Source: Rhopalosiphum padi (Eukaryota > Arthropoda > Insecta > Hemiptera > Aphididae). From it: a stretch of 64,000 bases of DNA. Position numbers and translations under genes: made by a program. The notes below the pieces were generated by a model that worked only from the letters and a program-made list of their open reading frames with translations, did no database searches and had not been told where the DNA came from. Shown in pieces: positions 1-11,457 of the stretch. Position 1 is the first letter of the stretch, and every line of letters starts with the position of its first letter. The DNA is taken from contig NC_083598.1 in NCBI RefSeq assembly GCF_020882245.1, positions 78,497,714 to 78,561,713 of the forward strand. Direction: 5' to 3'.

Positions 1-3000
1 TCATAAAAAAAGATTCAGTTATCTGGTGAAGAACGATTCTAACAATCAATTAATTTATTACGTACGTATTATTTGGTTTATTTTTTAATTTCAATAAATG
101 GTTTATTTTATAAGCCAGTGATCACATTAAGTGGAACTAAATTTAATGTAAGCCCATTCTTATATACCTACCGCAACTAATGCATATTCCCACAAATGTT
201 CTATAAAACACATTATACATTAAATCTTCTTACTTCCTTAGACATTTTATATCATATCGATGACGGAGTTGATAAAATATAACAATAAATACTCGTTAGG
301 TAGACAAATAAAAAAATTACGATTACGGATTTATGTAAATAAACCCAAGTGGCTTAAAAATTGTAAGTTAAAATGTGCATGATAATACCTATTACTATAG
401 TAATATTGTACAATACACTTTACATACTAGACCTTTTTATCTACAGAAAAATAATAACAATAGTCAAAATCATTGAACTAGGTATATAATATGAATTTAA
501 TTATAAACCAGATTCGATTTAAAAACGTCAACAATTACATTTGTAGAAATGGTTTATAATCATATATTGATTATTTTATGTATATATGTACTTGTATAAC
601 TAAGTAATGTCGAATAATAATTTTTCTTTTATATTTTACTTATTTTATTTTTATCTTATTTACGAGCTAAGTTCACTGTGTAAAAATGTGTACAGCGTAA
701 AAATTTAACAATATATATTAATACGTGATTACTGTTATATAAATAACAGTAATAATATAAAACTAAGAAACTATATTATAAGTGGTTCATTGGCTAAATA
801 GTTAGTGTTTGCATGAGGTACATAAAAATAAGGTGCAATGGAAAGTCTTAGACACCGAGGATTATTTTAAATCAAATTCTGTTACTTTGTACTTTAAAAC
901 AAATTAGAGACAAAAGTTCGGAAAATTCTGATTTTTCCATTCATAAAATAATGACCTTAAAATCACTCATAATAATGTTATAGAGCTGCAATAGGTAAAA
1001 TTCCATATCTTTGATGCGCTTAATGAGTTGCTATGTATATATGTAGGTATATTACTATATTAGATATATAGTGTTACACGTTATATCTACATAGAATTGT
1101 ACGTGAACGATATACGAGTACACGTTTATACTTTTAAAGTATATACATTTGTGTACATTGTTTTCGTTCTGTTTACTTTATATTTTTATTTAACTGAACG
1201 TATTTCATTTTGTGAATACGTTTTTATTATGAATTTAACACAGATGATAAATACGTATATATATCACGTCATATGCGCAATGAATCGGTGTTAAGCTATA
1301 CTATAATATAATAGGCAGTACTATTACGCACCTTGCAGTTATTTTTGCGTAATATATTATTCAAATATTAAACTGATTAAACAAATAATATTTGAGCAAT
1401 AGTTGAAAAACAAATTTGTTATTAATGCAGAGTTCTAAAATTACAACTTAAACTAATAAACAATGGAGTGTTAAATTGAAAATACTGATAAGCTTTAGTG
1501 TCAATAGCTGAGTACTGACGAAATTTTGTTCGGTTTTTTTTTTACTTGGGATTTTACTGAGTTATACACAATAATTGTATACCTATTAATATATTATCAA
1601 TGCAATATTCATAAATAAACAACAAATAATCTCGGAACGTCTTATTTTAGACTAATAGTTAATAATAATAAAAAATTCACATATCATGATTGCTTATTTG
1701 TTGTTAAATAACCAATACATTTGCTTTCAATGAATCAACAATCCAATATTTTATATATATATATACACATTTTCAAGATTATTATTAAATTTATATTTTC
1801 ATCAAAAATCCGAACTCCACAAGATTATAAAAAGGATATAATTTAAGAAATATTAAATATTTAAAACAATTGCAAATTACAAAACTAAGTATTTTTTGTG
1901 TTGTCATAATCTTGGAATGTTTCCAGAAATTCATTTGTATTATTTTGTATAGCTACTAAAGTTTGTTATTTTTAAATTATGAATATTTTGTTTTTAAAGA
2001 AATTTTTAACTTGATGAGTTATTATTCTAATACTCTGCTTGGAATAAAGTTAACTCGGTTAGGTTATTTTAAACATATATGATTTTTTAGCTGCATTATA
2101 AAAATAAACAATTTAATAAGTGATAATTTCCAAAAACGTGTATTATTTTATTATAATGAGCAATTAGCATTAAATGATTGCTATGTAGAATAAATAATTT
2201 TTCTTAGCTTTAATTAAATTTGTTTATTTAAGTCTCATTGTAAATCTATAGGAATATTGATACATTTTTAATTTTTTTTCATCATTGAAAAAATCGCTAT
2301 TTTTATGAAATTCAAATAAATAGTATAGACTATAGTTTAAAATAAAATCTAATATTTTAAACTACGTCCATGTAGTCATACTATAAAACTTTCATTTTTC
2401 GTAATAAAAAAAAAATATGTATCAATATGAGAAAAATTGTGAACTAATCAAATTTATAAGAATATTGCAAATAAAACCAAGGATTATCAAGCCAATGCAT
2501 ATAATATATAAATCATAGCTGACTACTGCACATTTATAAGTTTCTCGATACATATTATTGGCAGATTATATTTATTATTGTTTGTTGCCTATTAATTAAT
2601 CAAAATAAAGTACAAAAAAGCTTATATATAACTTTAAACAGAATAAAATAATCATTGTCTACCCCTTTTCCTCATTTATTTGTTTGTTCTAATAACACAT
2701 AAACGAAATGACAACTAACAATGTGCATATTTAACTAAACTTTCGAGTTTCAACTTTCACTAGTGCTACTTATTTAATAAGTACACCGTGAGTAGCACAT
2801 TTCAATCATTACTACAATCATTATTATCATTTAACACGACACCTCATCGATGTCATTTTCACTTGCCAACTTTTCGCAAATCCTTCAACAACACTTTAAT
2901 TTTGTATAATACAAAAATAGTGTAATCTAAAATGATTTGTCCTCAAATATGACATAAACTTATGGGAACATGATTGATAATGTTGTATTCTTATAATAAA

Positions 3001-6000
3001 TGCATTAGTTTAATTAGTTTAATTTTTATTTACAACACAATATGTATAATTAATAATTATATATTTACATATATATATACATAATATATTAAGTAATAAT
3101 TTGATAGTTTTATATTTTTATATTTATAAGTACACTTTACTCTTATTATCTTGAATAATAAGATTATAATATGGTAGATACTATTTCACCGTGATAGAGT
3201 CACTGTGTGTTTATCTAGTTATATTGTTTAACTGTCAAAGCAAGTTAATAATACATTTAATTTATACATATAAAAATACAATTTTAACTTTAATAGTATT
3301 TTACATTTTATGTCAGAAAATTTTCAATATACTAAAGATAAAATAATTTAAGTTTCAATTTATAAAAATAAAAACCTTAGCATGTTAATCCAAATGGGCG
3401 TGTATTCAAGAGGTGTGGTGTCTATATCATAAATAAAAATGTAATGAAAAACGTGTATTTTAGATACAATTTGATTGAATTTTTTTTTCAAAATTTGTTA
3501 TGTAACAAAATGAAAACTATGTAGACTTTAAATTAATGTAAAAGTAAAATGTTTATCCATATCTCGATTAAATACAACTTGTAAATTAAATATGTTGGTT
3601 ATTTTAGATATTTATTATATTATTGAGAAAAATATTGTTTTTTATTATACAATATACAGTTTAACTACTTAACATACTATATATTCTACCAGACAATAAA
3701 ATGCTTAATCTTATAACATAGGTTAAAATATATATTATTTATAAATTTCAATATTTATACATCGAGCATATAAATAGTCATCAACTATTTTGAAAGTTTC
3801 TGAACTTAAAATGTTCATTAATAAGAAATTAATAATAGTTCAATAATCGATAGTAACTATATGCATGATTCATTATATTTTAAATAATTAGCTTAAAATA
3901 CAAAAAACGTAGATTACCATTTCAAATAAGTAATAGGTATTTATTTTATTTAAAAAAAAATAATGGCTCAACCTTAAAATAATTTATTATTTCTTTTTAT
4001 AAGATTCATAAATTGACCAGAATCCTACAGCCATTGAAATCATTATTTAAACGGGTATTTATATATATAAAAATATTTTTTTTTTTTAAATGACAAACAA
4101 AACACTTTTACTTAACTACATAAGCGAGGATAACGACTGTAATATATCTTAAATACGTATTTCAAAATGTTTTGACAAAAATTATACGTTGAAACTTAAA
4201 TGGCATCTATAGTACCAGTCGTCAAACATTTGATTTATTTGTTATTACCACAAAATTTTTTTAAAACGCATAAACAAATAAAAACATAGTTTATAAAATT
4301 TGTTAGTCTTAAACTGTGTTAGTTTAGATTAGTATATTATAAAAATACATCACTCATTTAGTCGTTGACTCGTAGTATAATAAATTATTTTAGAGCATAA
4401 TAATGGAATGACAATATTTGAAGGTAAAAAGAAGAACTTTTATATTATTTGGACTTTTTTTCCTATTTAATTGACAGCAGAAGAGGCTCTGTGTGGAAAA
4501 TACTACTCAGCAATTATCTGGATCTAAATGTATTTGATTGTATTCGATTTCTGTATAATGAAATTGGAATATATAATATTATTGAGTTTTATAAAAAAAA
4601 CATTTGATGTAACATTTTGACAGATTGCTTTAACGAGACGATTATTTATTAATATAATTTTATTGATTCTATACACTATCTACGCGTTCATTTAAGAGAA
4701 AATAATATACACGTTTAAACCACATCTAATTTGAATTGACAATTTTTAAATAGAAATGATTTATGATTATCCTGATCAACATGAATAATAATATATCATA
4801 TATATTCATAAAATTAAAACTATATTAAATTTACTTTATAACCTGGTTAGCTTGCAATTTTATTATGATTACCTGAAATATAATTTTATATTTTATAGTA
4901 TTATATTATACGATTTACATACTCAATTATTTAAATTTTAAAGCTTTAAGGTACCCTTATAGAAATATAACAGTGTATGCATAATAATACACTCAGTGAT
5001 AGACAAGTTTTCAGTTGATTGATAATGATATTAAATTGATAACGTAAATATAATTTATATTGATTAGTATTTTACATTCGAAGTATAACAAGTAAAATAT
5101 TGACTTTATAATAAAATATTTTATTAAGTGTACTAAAAATGTTATTACCTACCTAATAACTATATCCCCAAACATATACTGGAAAATTTATTTAGTTTTA
5201 TTTAATTAATTTAGATATATACTTATTCATTGCACATTTATATAGGATAAACCCGTGTTCAAAACGTTCGTCGAAAAAATGAATTCGTTCACATTCTAAA
5301 TGAATAAAAATATTGTGTATGTTTGCATTTTTATTTTTTCAAACAAACATTCATGTTTAAATTCCCTATAAAAATGAACGGTTTCATATGGTTTTTCACA
5401 GTCTATAGCATAATAAATAATAATTAGTTATTTATATATGTTTCCAACTCATTATACTACATTATAATAATTATCATCGTTATCATTTATGTTAATAAAA
5501 ATTGTATAATAGTTGTTGTTTTACTAATTTCTCGAAGCTTATGTATGTTATACTTGTTAATAACTTAATCATTATTAAGTCTGTTAGTTTTAGCAATCAC
5601 ATATGATCTTTGTTGTTGTTTTTTATTAACCTAATTACGTAATTTAGTTGCTATAGGAATAGCGGGTGTGAATAGAACGAGTAAGGAAGATGAACAGAGG
5701 GGAAAGCTTATGGTAATTCTCAGCTCTTATGTATAATATAAACTATAAATAACTGTTATGTATTGTTTATAATGGTGGGAGGAATCTTACTTAAAAAAAT
5801 TATTTTTTAATTTTTGTACAAAACCAAAACATAATTTAAATTATACGCAACAATGACTTACAAAAAAAATATTAAAATTTAATAAAATAATAGTATTAAA
5901 AATAAACGTAGTTGGAAACTTTGAATGCCAGAATACTGTTTGCAGTGAACGCGTTCTTGTTAAATACCTACTATACTACTATAGGATATATTAGGTTAGG

Positions 6001-6948
6001 TTAGGTTAGACGCTTGAAGAAATGTATAAAGATAATATAGAATACTGCAAAAAAAAAAAATATATATTCAAACAATATTCTTACTTTGTTTTATTTTAAA
6101 ATACAATGTTTAAACGTAAATGAATTAAATGATTTACGTAAGATACATTAAATATTATCATAATCGAAAATTGAAAACATACCTGTAATAAATTCAGTAA
6201 TATGATATTTTATATTATTAAATTAATGTTTGTTAATAAAAAAATATTTAAGTCATTTTGAACATTTAAAGAATTGAACGACTTTTACCTAAGCATTGCA
6301 TCACCCGTTTTAAAAATGTTAACACATACATTGTAAATAATGCAGAAACGACTGTTATTTTTACTTTTTAGTTATATTTTTAAATAAACTACAAATTTAC
6401 ATAAATTATTAAACGTTAAGCTACAATACATCTTAAAAAATTTTTAACTTAATTATGTTTTCACTTAAATAATATTATGCACGTTTAATGCTGATTTATG
6501 AAGAAAGAAAAATTAAAAACCTCAAAATATAAACATCTGACTATGAACTGTTTTCGAAGTAAAATATAATACTTATAATCTTGTTTTTATATTCTTAACA
6601 CTGTTATTTCAACAGATGATTGATTGGTTTTTTTATGTACTATACTTAAATTTATAAAAGTTGACGTCCAAAAAATAGTGCTATTTGTCGTGTAAATACG
6701 ACTAACGAGAATGATGCCAACCAAGCCGTGTATAGGTAGTTAAATATAAATGCAAGTGATCGAAGTATTGTCAATGTACGCGAACACGTCAACACGTGGT
6801 AAAAATCACGTATCAATATATCGTCATTATAGTTATTACATCACGCGAGGAAATCAAACATTCGTTTTCATATTACTTACATAATATTATATAGGCAGAC
6901 CTACAGAAATCCGAGTTTCGCGAAATCCTTTGAACCATATAGTTCAAC
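1..6948. other. AT-rich intergenic stretch
   Basis: I see no gene here. The stretch is strongly AT-rich, with frequent stops in all frames, many A/T homopolymers and short TA repeats. Open frames are about 65 codons or less and look like chance. The only notable item is a short TTAGG run near 6.0 kb, listed separately. It lies upstream of the EGR distal CpG island and could hold enhancers, but nothing in the sequence shows one clearly. Confidence 0.6.
5991..6010 (+). repeat. Short interstitial TTAGG run
   Basis: Three perfect copies of TTAGG are followed by TTAGA. TTAGG is the ancestral insect telomere unit and is used by aphids. This is a tiny interstitial run, possibly chance or a double-strand-break repair scar, and not a telomere. 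Confidence 0.6.
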
Positions 6949-7469
6949 CCATAGGCGTGCGCACGGGGGTTCCGGGTGTGCCTGGGCGCCCTCGACATTT
7001 ATTTGGGGCCCTAAAATTTAAGTCCTATAGCATTTATATGGGTCCATATTTTAACTAGTGTTACTAGAATAAAAATGATATTTTTTCTAAAATATGTTGT
7101 AAAAAATTATGTTTTGGGATAAAAAAAATAATAAAACTTAAAATATTTTAAATTTGCGTGGTAAAACTTATTATGATTATAACAGCTAGATGTTATTGAC
7201 TACAAAAGTAAAAATAATAAATAAAATTTATTGCAATTATCTTGAAAATAGATTTTAGATCCAACTATATCTAATGAAAAATATTATATAACTTGGTACT
7301 AGTAATACTACTGATTAATATGTGATATAATTTAAGTAATGTTTATTCAGGCATTATAATTTATTAAAATATGTAGGTACACGTCTTGTTAAGAGAGGGC
7401 CCAAATTAAGAAAAGGGCCCGAAAAAATTATAGGCACCCCCCGAAATTCAGCTCTGCGCACGCCTATGG
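6949..7469. mobile_element. MITE-like element with 15-bp inverted termini
   Basis: The ends are perfect inverted repeats of 15 bp: CCATAGGCGTGCGCA at 6949-6963 and its reverse complement at 7455-7469. Just inside, both ends are GC-rich with GGGCCC-type motifs, while the roughly 350-bp core is AT-rich and has no coding potential. The 521-bp length fits a non-autonomous DNA transposon (MITE). If the TA inside the terminus is the target duplication, the element would be of Tc1/mariner type, with ends beginning GGCGTGCGCA. I find no longer direct repeat directly abutting both ends, so the superfamily is left open. Confidence 0.7.
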
Positions 7470-7759
7470 TCTTCAACCAAAATGAACCGAAATCCCAGGA
7501 CATTCAAATCAACGGACACACGTCGATCCGACGACGTATTATCGTCTATAGAACCCATCTCAATACGCGTTATCATCATATCATTACATAATGATGTCCG
7601 ATATATACAAATGTACCTATCACACGATTTCGCGACATGTGTATAGTGTGGACTGCGGTCTGATGTGCAGAGTATACATATTATATTATATTATATGCGA
7701 TGTACAGCACACGTCGAGTCGCGCGGCATCGGCGGGGCGCGTCAAAACTCGCGCGCGCA

Positions 7760-7767
7760 TGACGTCA
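7760..7767. promoter_or_regulatory. CRE palindrome (TGACGTCA)
   Basis: This is a perfect 8-bp cAMP response element, the binding site of CREB/ATF bZIP dimers. It lies about 1 kb upstream of the exon 1 start codon in the distal CpG island, and a second perfect copy is 33 bp downstream. Confidence 0.6.
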
Positions 7768-7792
7768 TGCTCGTCGGCGGTGAACACGACCG

Positions 7793-7800
7793 TGACGTCA
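7793..7800. promoter_or_regulatory. CRE palindrome (TGACGTCA), second copy
   Basis: This is the second perfect CRE in the distal island, centred 33 bp (about three helical turns) from the first. That spacing would place two bZIP dimers on the same DNA face. Confidence 0.6.
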
Positions 7801-8311
7801 GCGCGCCGTACGCCCGCGGTCCGACGAAAAACACGGCCGCCGCGCGTTTCATTTACGGAGTTGTTGCCTTGGTTTTTCCGCCTACAGACACCATCGGCGG
7901 CGGCGGCGGCACCGTTCACCGGTCGCGCCGTATAGGCAACGGCCGGCCGGTCGTTCGGCGGCCACACGCGTGTGTACCTAACCGTCGCGGAGGACCGGCC
8001 GTCGCGTAAAAAGTCCTCGGCGCGCACACCCTATCCGGACGGCGACCAGAACGCCAACAGGTGCGGACGCGCGCGCACACATGAAATCTGTACCTACGTA
8101 ATAACAATATTAATATCGCGCGCGTATTTGTCATCAGACCGCCGCCGCGGTCGTCCGCATGCACGCGCGCAACGCGACCATCTCGCATAATATTATTATC
8201 ATCTCGTCCGTCGCGTATTCCTGCACGTGTGGACCGCGGTGCCCACCACCGCCGCTGCCGCCGTCGTCGGAACGTACATTATAATAAGTGCATAAGTGTA
8301 CAAGTGCATAA

Positions 8312-8352
8312 GTGTGTGTGTGTGTGTGTGTGCGTGCGTGCGTGCGCGCGTG
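8312..8352. repeat. Alternating purine-pyrimidine run (GT/GC)n
   Basis: This is an uninterrupted 41-nt run of alternating G/T and then G/C dinucleotides, running from GTGT through GTGC to GCGC. It is the classic composition for Z-DNA formation. It lies inside the distal CpG island between the CREs and the exon 1 start codon. Just before it, a GTGCATAA-like unit is repeated twice. Confidence 0.8.
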
Positions 8353-8720
8353 AGTTTCGAATCTTCTTCGTGCGGTATCCCCCACCCGCCGCATTACTGT
8401 TCGCCGCTGCAGACGTAAACGCCGGGTCACGCACGCGCTCGCGGTTTTCGTTCGCAACGTCGTTAGGTATTGGTTTTTTTCGAATTTTCGTCGGGTCGGT
8501 CGACGAGGTGCGTTCTCGTACGGTCGCGGTACACGAGATATCTCCCCGTACGGTTGTATCGCTATCGACCCGCGACAACAATATACAGGAGTCTTGTGGC
8601 GAACATACGTTTCGTGCGGCTGCCGCTCGTTGGAACACTGCAGTACGCGCGGTCTATCCGATATACGGGACGCGGGTACCCGATGGTCGGCGGCGTCGCC
8701 GTGCGCAGCTGACGCTGGCC

Positions 8721-8837
8721 ATGGTGGTCACCGCGAGACGGCGAAGTTGCGCGGGCTATGAAAAAGAATGTTGGCGTCGACGGCGGAGGCGAACGCAAGT
8801 CGCTGCGGAACAGACGACGTCGGGGGTTGGACGGTGA
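8721..8837 (+). CDS. Overlapping upstream ORF in the distal leader (predicted)
   Basis: An ATG at 8721 sits in an excellent start context (gccATGG), 37 nt upstream of the ATG used for exon 1. It opens a different frame of 38 codons that ends inside exon 1 at 8837. The predicted peptide is arginine-rich and resembles no family I know. If P1 transcripts include this ATG, most scanning ribosomes would enter this frame first, so it would reduce or regulate translation from ATG 8758. Alternatively 8758 may be reached by leaky scanning or the true transcript start may lie between them. It is a regulatory candidate rather than a protein gene. Confidence 0.35.
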   Translation: MVVTARRRSCAGYEKECWRRRRRRTQVAAEQTTSGVGR

Positions 8838-9112
8838 CGGGCAGCCGCCATCTCCGTCGCCGGCGGTCCCGCCGCCGCCGACCGCGGCCACGGCCACGGT
8901 CACCAGCGGAGCGTTGCACAGACTTCAGACGGTTGCGGCGGCTGCGGCCGCGTCTTCTTCGTCGGTAGCGGCGGCGGCGGCGCCGGCGGTCGTGGTAGTC
9001 GACGGAAGGGATCCGTCGACCACGACCGCAGTCACAGCAGACGATTGGCTGTTCGCCGATTGGTTGGACGGCGGTGGTGGCGGCGGTGGCGGTGGGAGCA
9101 CAGCCGCAACAG
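8758..9112 (+). CDS. Egr: EGR/stripe transcription factor, predicted exon 1 (distal isoform)
   Basis: This is a predicted first coding exon of 118 codons plus one base. ATG 8758 is the first ATG after an in-frame TGA at 8710. The reading frame runs to a textbook donor (CAG|GTACGT, GT at 9113) in phase 1, which matches the phase of the acceptors at 27230 and 32906. The peptide is low-complexity: a basic start, a proline/serine stretch, runs of alanine, serine and valine, then an acidic-aromatic patch DDWLFADWLD followed by nine glycines. An acidic-aromatic patch of that kind suits a transactivation segment, and EGR N-termini are poorly conserved and rich in homopolymers. I do not recognise the sequence itself. 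The link to the zinc-finger exon rests on strand, splice phase and the CpG promoter, not on homology. A separate gene or an untranslated leader exon remains possible. Confidence 0.55.
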
Positions 9113-11436
9113 GTACGTACAACCACTATACGCTATAATACGCATTTACGACCATCGTTAACATCCCTCCGAACCCGATCACTCGCACACCCCTCCGTTT
9201 ATCCCTTCAGCACCCGACCCCGAAAAGCGCGCGCGGTTTTCACGGCGGTTGACGACGATGACGAATGTACTTGATAAAACGATACGCGCGTTACAGTTAA
9301 ATGTATAAATACGTGTATAATAACGAATGGGAGTCTACCAAAACTTTTAGTACTATTGCAGCTCCATTAAAGTTTATATTTATTTTATGTTTGCACCTTA
9401 TTAGTTGTTTCGTCTTAGGATCATCTTATGTATTTCGTGAAGATGATCACTTATCATCCACATAAAGCGCAGATTGTTGGGTCTTTGTTTTCCATTAGAT
9501 GAACTCGAGTTAGGTGAATTTTTTATGCGGTCGAGGACTGTGGTTATGATGGTTAGGGTTTCTACCGTGTATATAGAGTTTTGATTTGTTAATTATATTT
9601 AAGTAAAATAGTGTATAAGTAAAATATTGCATATCTAACAGTTTACCATTTATAGTGAATATAAATAATACATTTCTAAAAACCAATGTTAAATTGTCAA
9701 TTTTTCCATACATTATGATGTTGGAAAATAAACTTCGTGTGATTACGTAACTATAGTAGGTAAGTACATAAAAAATAATCAAGATTTAAAAATATTTAAA
9801 AATAATTTTTTTTTAAATATAAAATATAATATAATATTCTCTTATAATAGGAAATTATGTAGAACTATTAAAACACGTTAAGGGCTATTTAAACCATAAA
9901 ATCCGTTACACTGTCAACTTAAGTCTAAAAGCCAATCGTTATGGGCGGTTATTAGCTCGAGGGACTTTTTATCTCAGACTGTGTATAGTGTGTTCTGATT
10001 GATAGAAATTTCCTCATACAGATAACATCGCGTACGCATTACATTATATATATTTTACGTATATTCTTTCCTTCGGGGCTCTTGTATACATAAGTACACC
10101 ACAGACGTGCGCACGAGCAAAACATAATTATAATTACTGGTATTTATAATTGATTATGGTATCGGTGAGTGTACTTCGATTTGTAAATAGCTCTGAAACC
10201 GCTGGCGGGTGTACTCGCTAGTTTGTTTTTTTCCTTCACGTTAACCGGATGAGTCAGCTCTATTGGAAACATATAGTTTTTAAGATTTTACGGATGTCAA
10301 AATCGAATACATTTCAAAATAATAAAGAAATAATAACCTTTTTTTAAAAATTGCATATGTTAATCAGACCTTACTTCTTAATTTGTAGGTAAACTATACT
10401 TGCACAAAGTCGATCTAAAATATTCTAAATCACCACCACATTAGCTGTATAGATATAGATGTAAATTACGAGTATATCTATAATTAAATACTAATTTATT
10501 CTGATCGAAAATAATTTGTCCGTATAAAAAACAGAACTTAATCGATTCATTTTAAATTTCGCACTCATCCTGTTTTATCGGAAAAGTTTCTACTTATACA
10601 TAGTATATACCTATATTATACGCTATCGATGCAAGTTTAATGCATATATGTATTTTAATGGTGTTAATGTATATAATATACATCATTAGGTATAGGTATA
10701 AACTATAAATAATGTATAATAAATTCGATAGTAAAAGTTTGAGATGATTATTTAAAATTCATAATATTGTTAATAGAATATCGATTGCAATTTAAATCAT
10801 TATTGAAAAATAAAAAAAGAGAAAGTTTGTAACTGGCTAACGTTTTTATTGGGTATTTCGTTAATAACCACACTTGTAAACACAATTTTTATAGGATTTA
10901 CCGCTTTATTCTCTACGGGGTTAGGTATATTGATGTATTTATTATACGAGTGGAATATACTAAAATGGACACCACAACATGGCTTTACATAAATTTGAAT
11001 ACGTAAGTAAATTATATTTCACCGCCCATTCAAGTGTGCAAGACATTTTTGTTCAAACAAAACAATGAATATACCTACCTAATAATAATTATTGTTCATA
11101 TTAATATTCGAATTATAAAAATCGGAAAATACTCACATGTAGGTACACAACTATTGAAAATATTTATGAAAATTCTTTTATATTTTTTTCTAAAAATAAT
11201 ATTATAACCAATAGGATGAATGTATTCTAGATGTGAATTCATTATTCTATAATATAGAGAGGAACCCTACAGTTTTTGGAGGCCCTGAGTAAGGTTTTTA
11301 AAGTTAGAATAACATGTCGTTTTCGCAAAACGTTCATAAAATAAAAGAAAGAAAAAACAGGTATGGCCGTGTATAGCTTTATATGGAATTGCGATCAGAG
11401 AGGGCCAGTAAACCCAAGGTGTCCCGAGTGGGCGAC

Positions 11437-11457
11437 ATAATAATAATAATAATAATC
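11437..11457. repeat. ATA/TAA trinucleotide microsatellite
   Basis: This is a run of about seven TAA units within an AT-rich stretch. It lies just after a slightly GC-richer patch that contains GAGTGGGCG at 11426-11434, which is one mismatch from an EGR binding site. Confidence 0.7.

Larger units (their letters stand above)
7680..8757 (+). promoter_or_regulatory. Distal EGR CpG island, promoter and 5' leader (P1)
   Basis: Composition switches abruptly from AT-rich to CpG-dense DNA at about 7.7 kb and stays so to about 9.2 kb. Two palindromic cAMP response elements (7760-7767 and 7793-7800) sit near the upstream edge, and an exon with a consensus donor follows at 8758-9112. This is the layout of a CpG-type promoter driving a + strand first exon. 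I could not fix a start site; no clear TATA box or TCAGT initiator stands out. The many overlapping open frames on both strands in this block are side effects of its GC-rich, stop-poor composition. Confidence 0.55.

Noticed and set aside
7591..9126. Many overlapping open frames of 60-200 codons on both strands of the distal CpG island
   Set aside because: They arise because GC-rich DNA has few stops. Most lack a good start, are Arg/Ala/Pro/Ser low-complexity, and conflict with one another. Only the frame ending at the consensus donor 9113 was kept.
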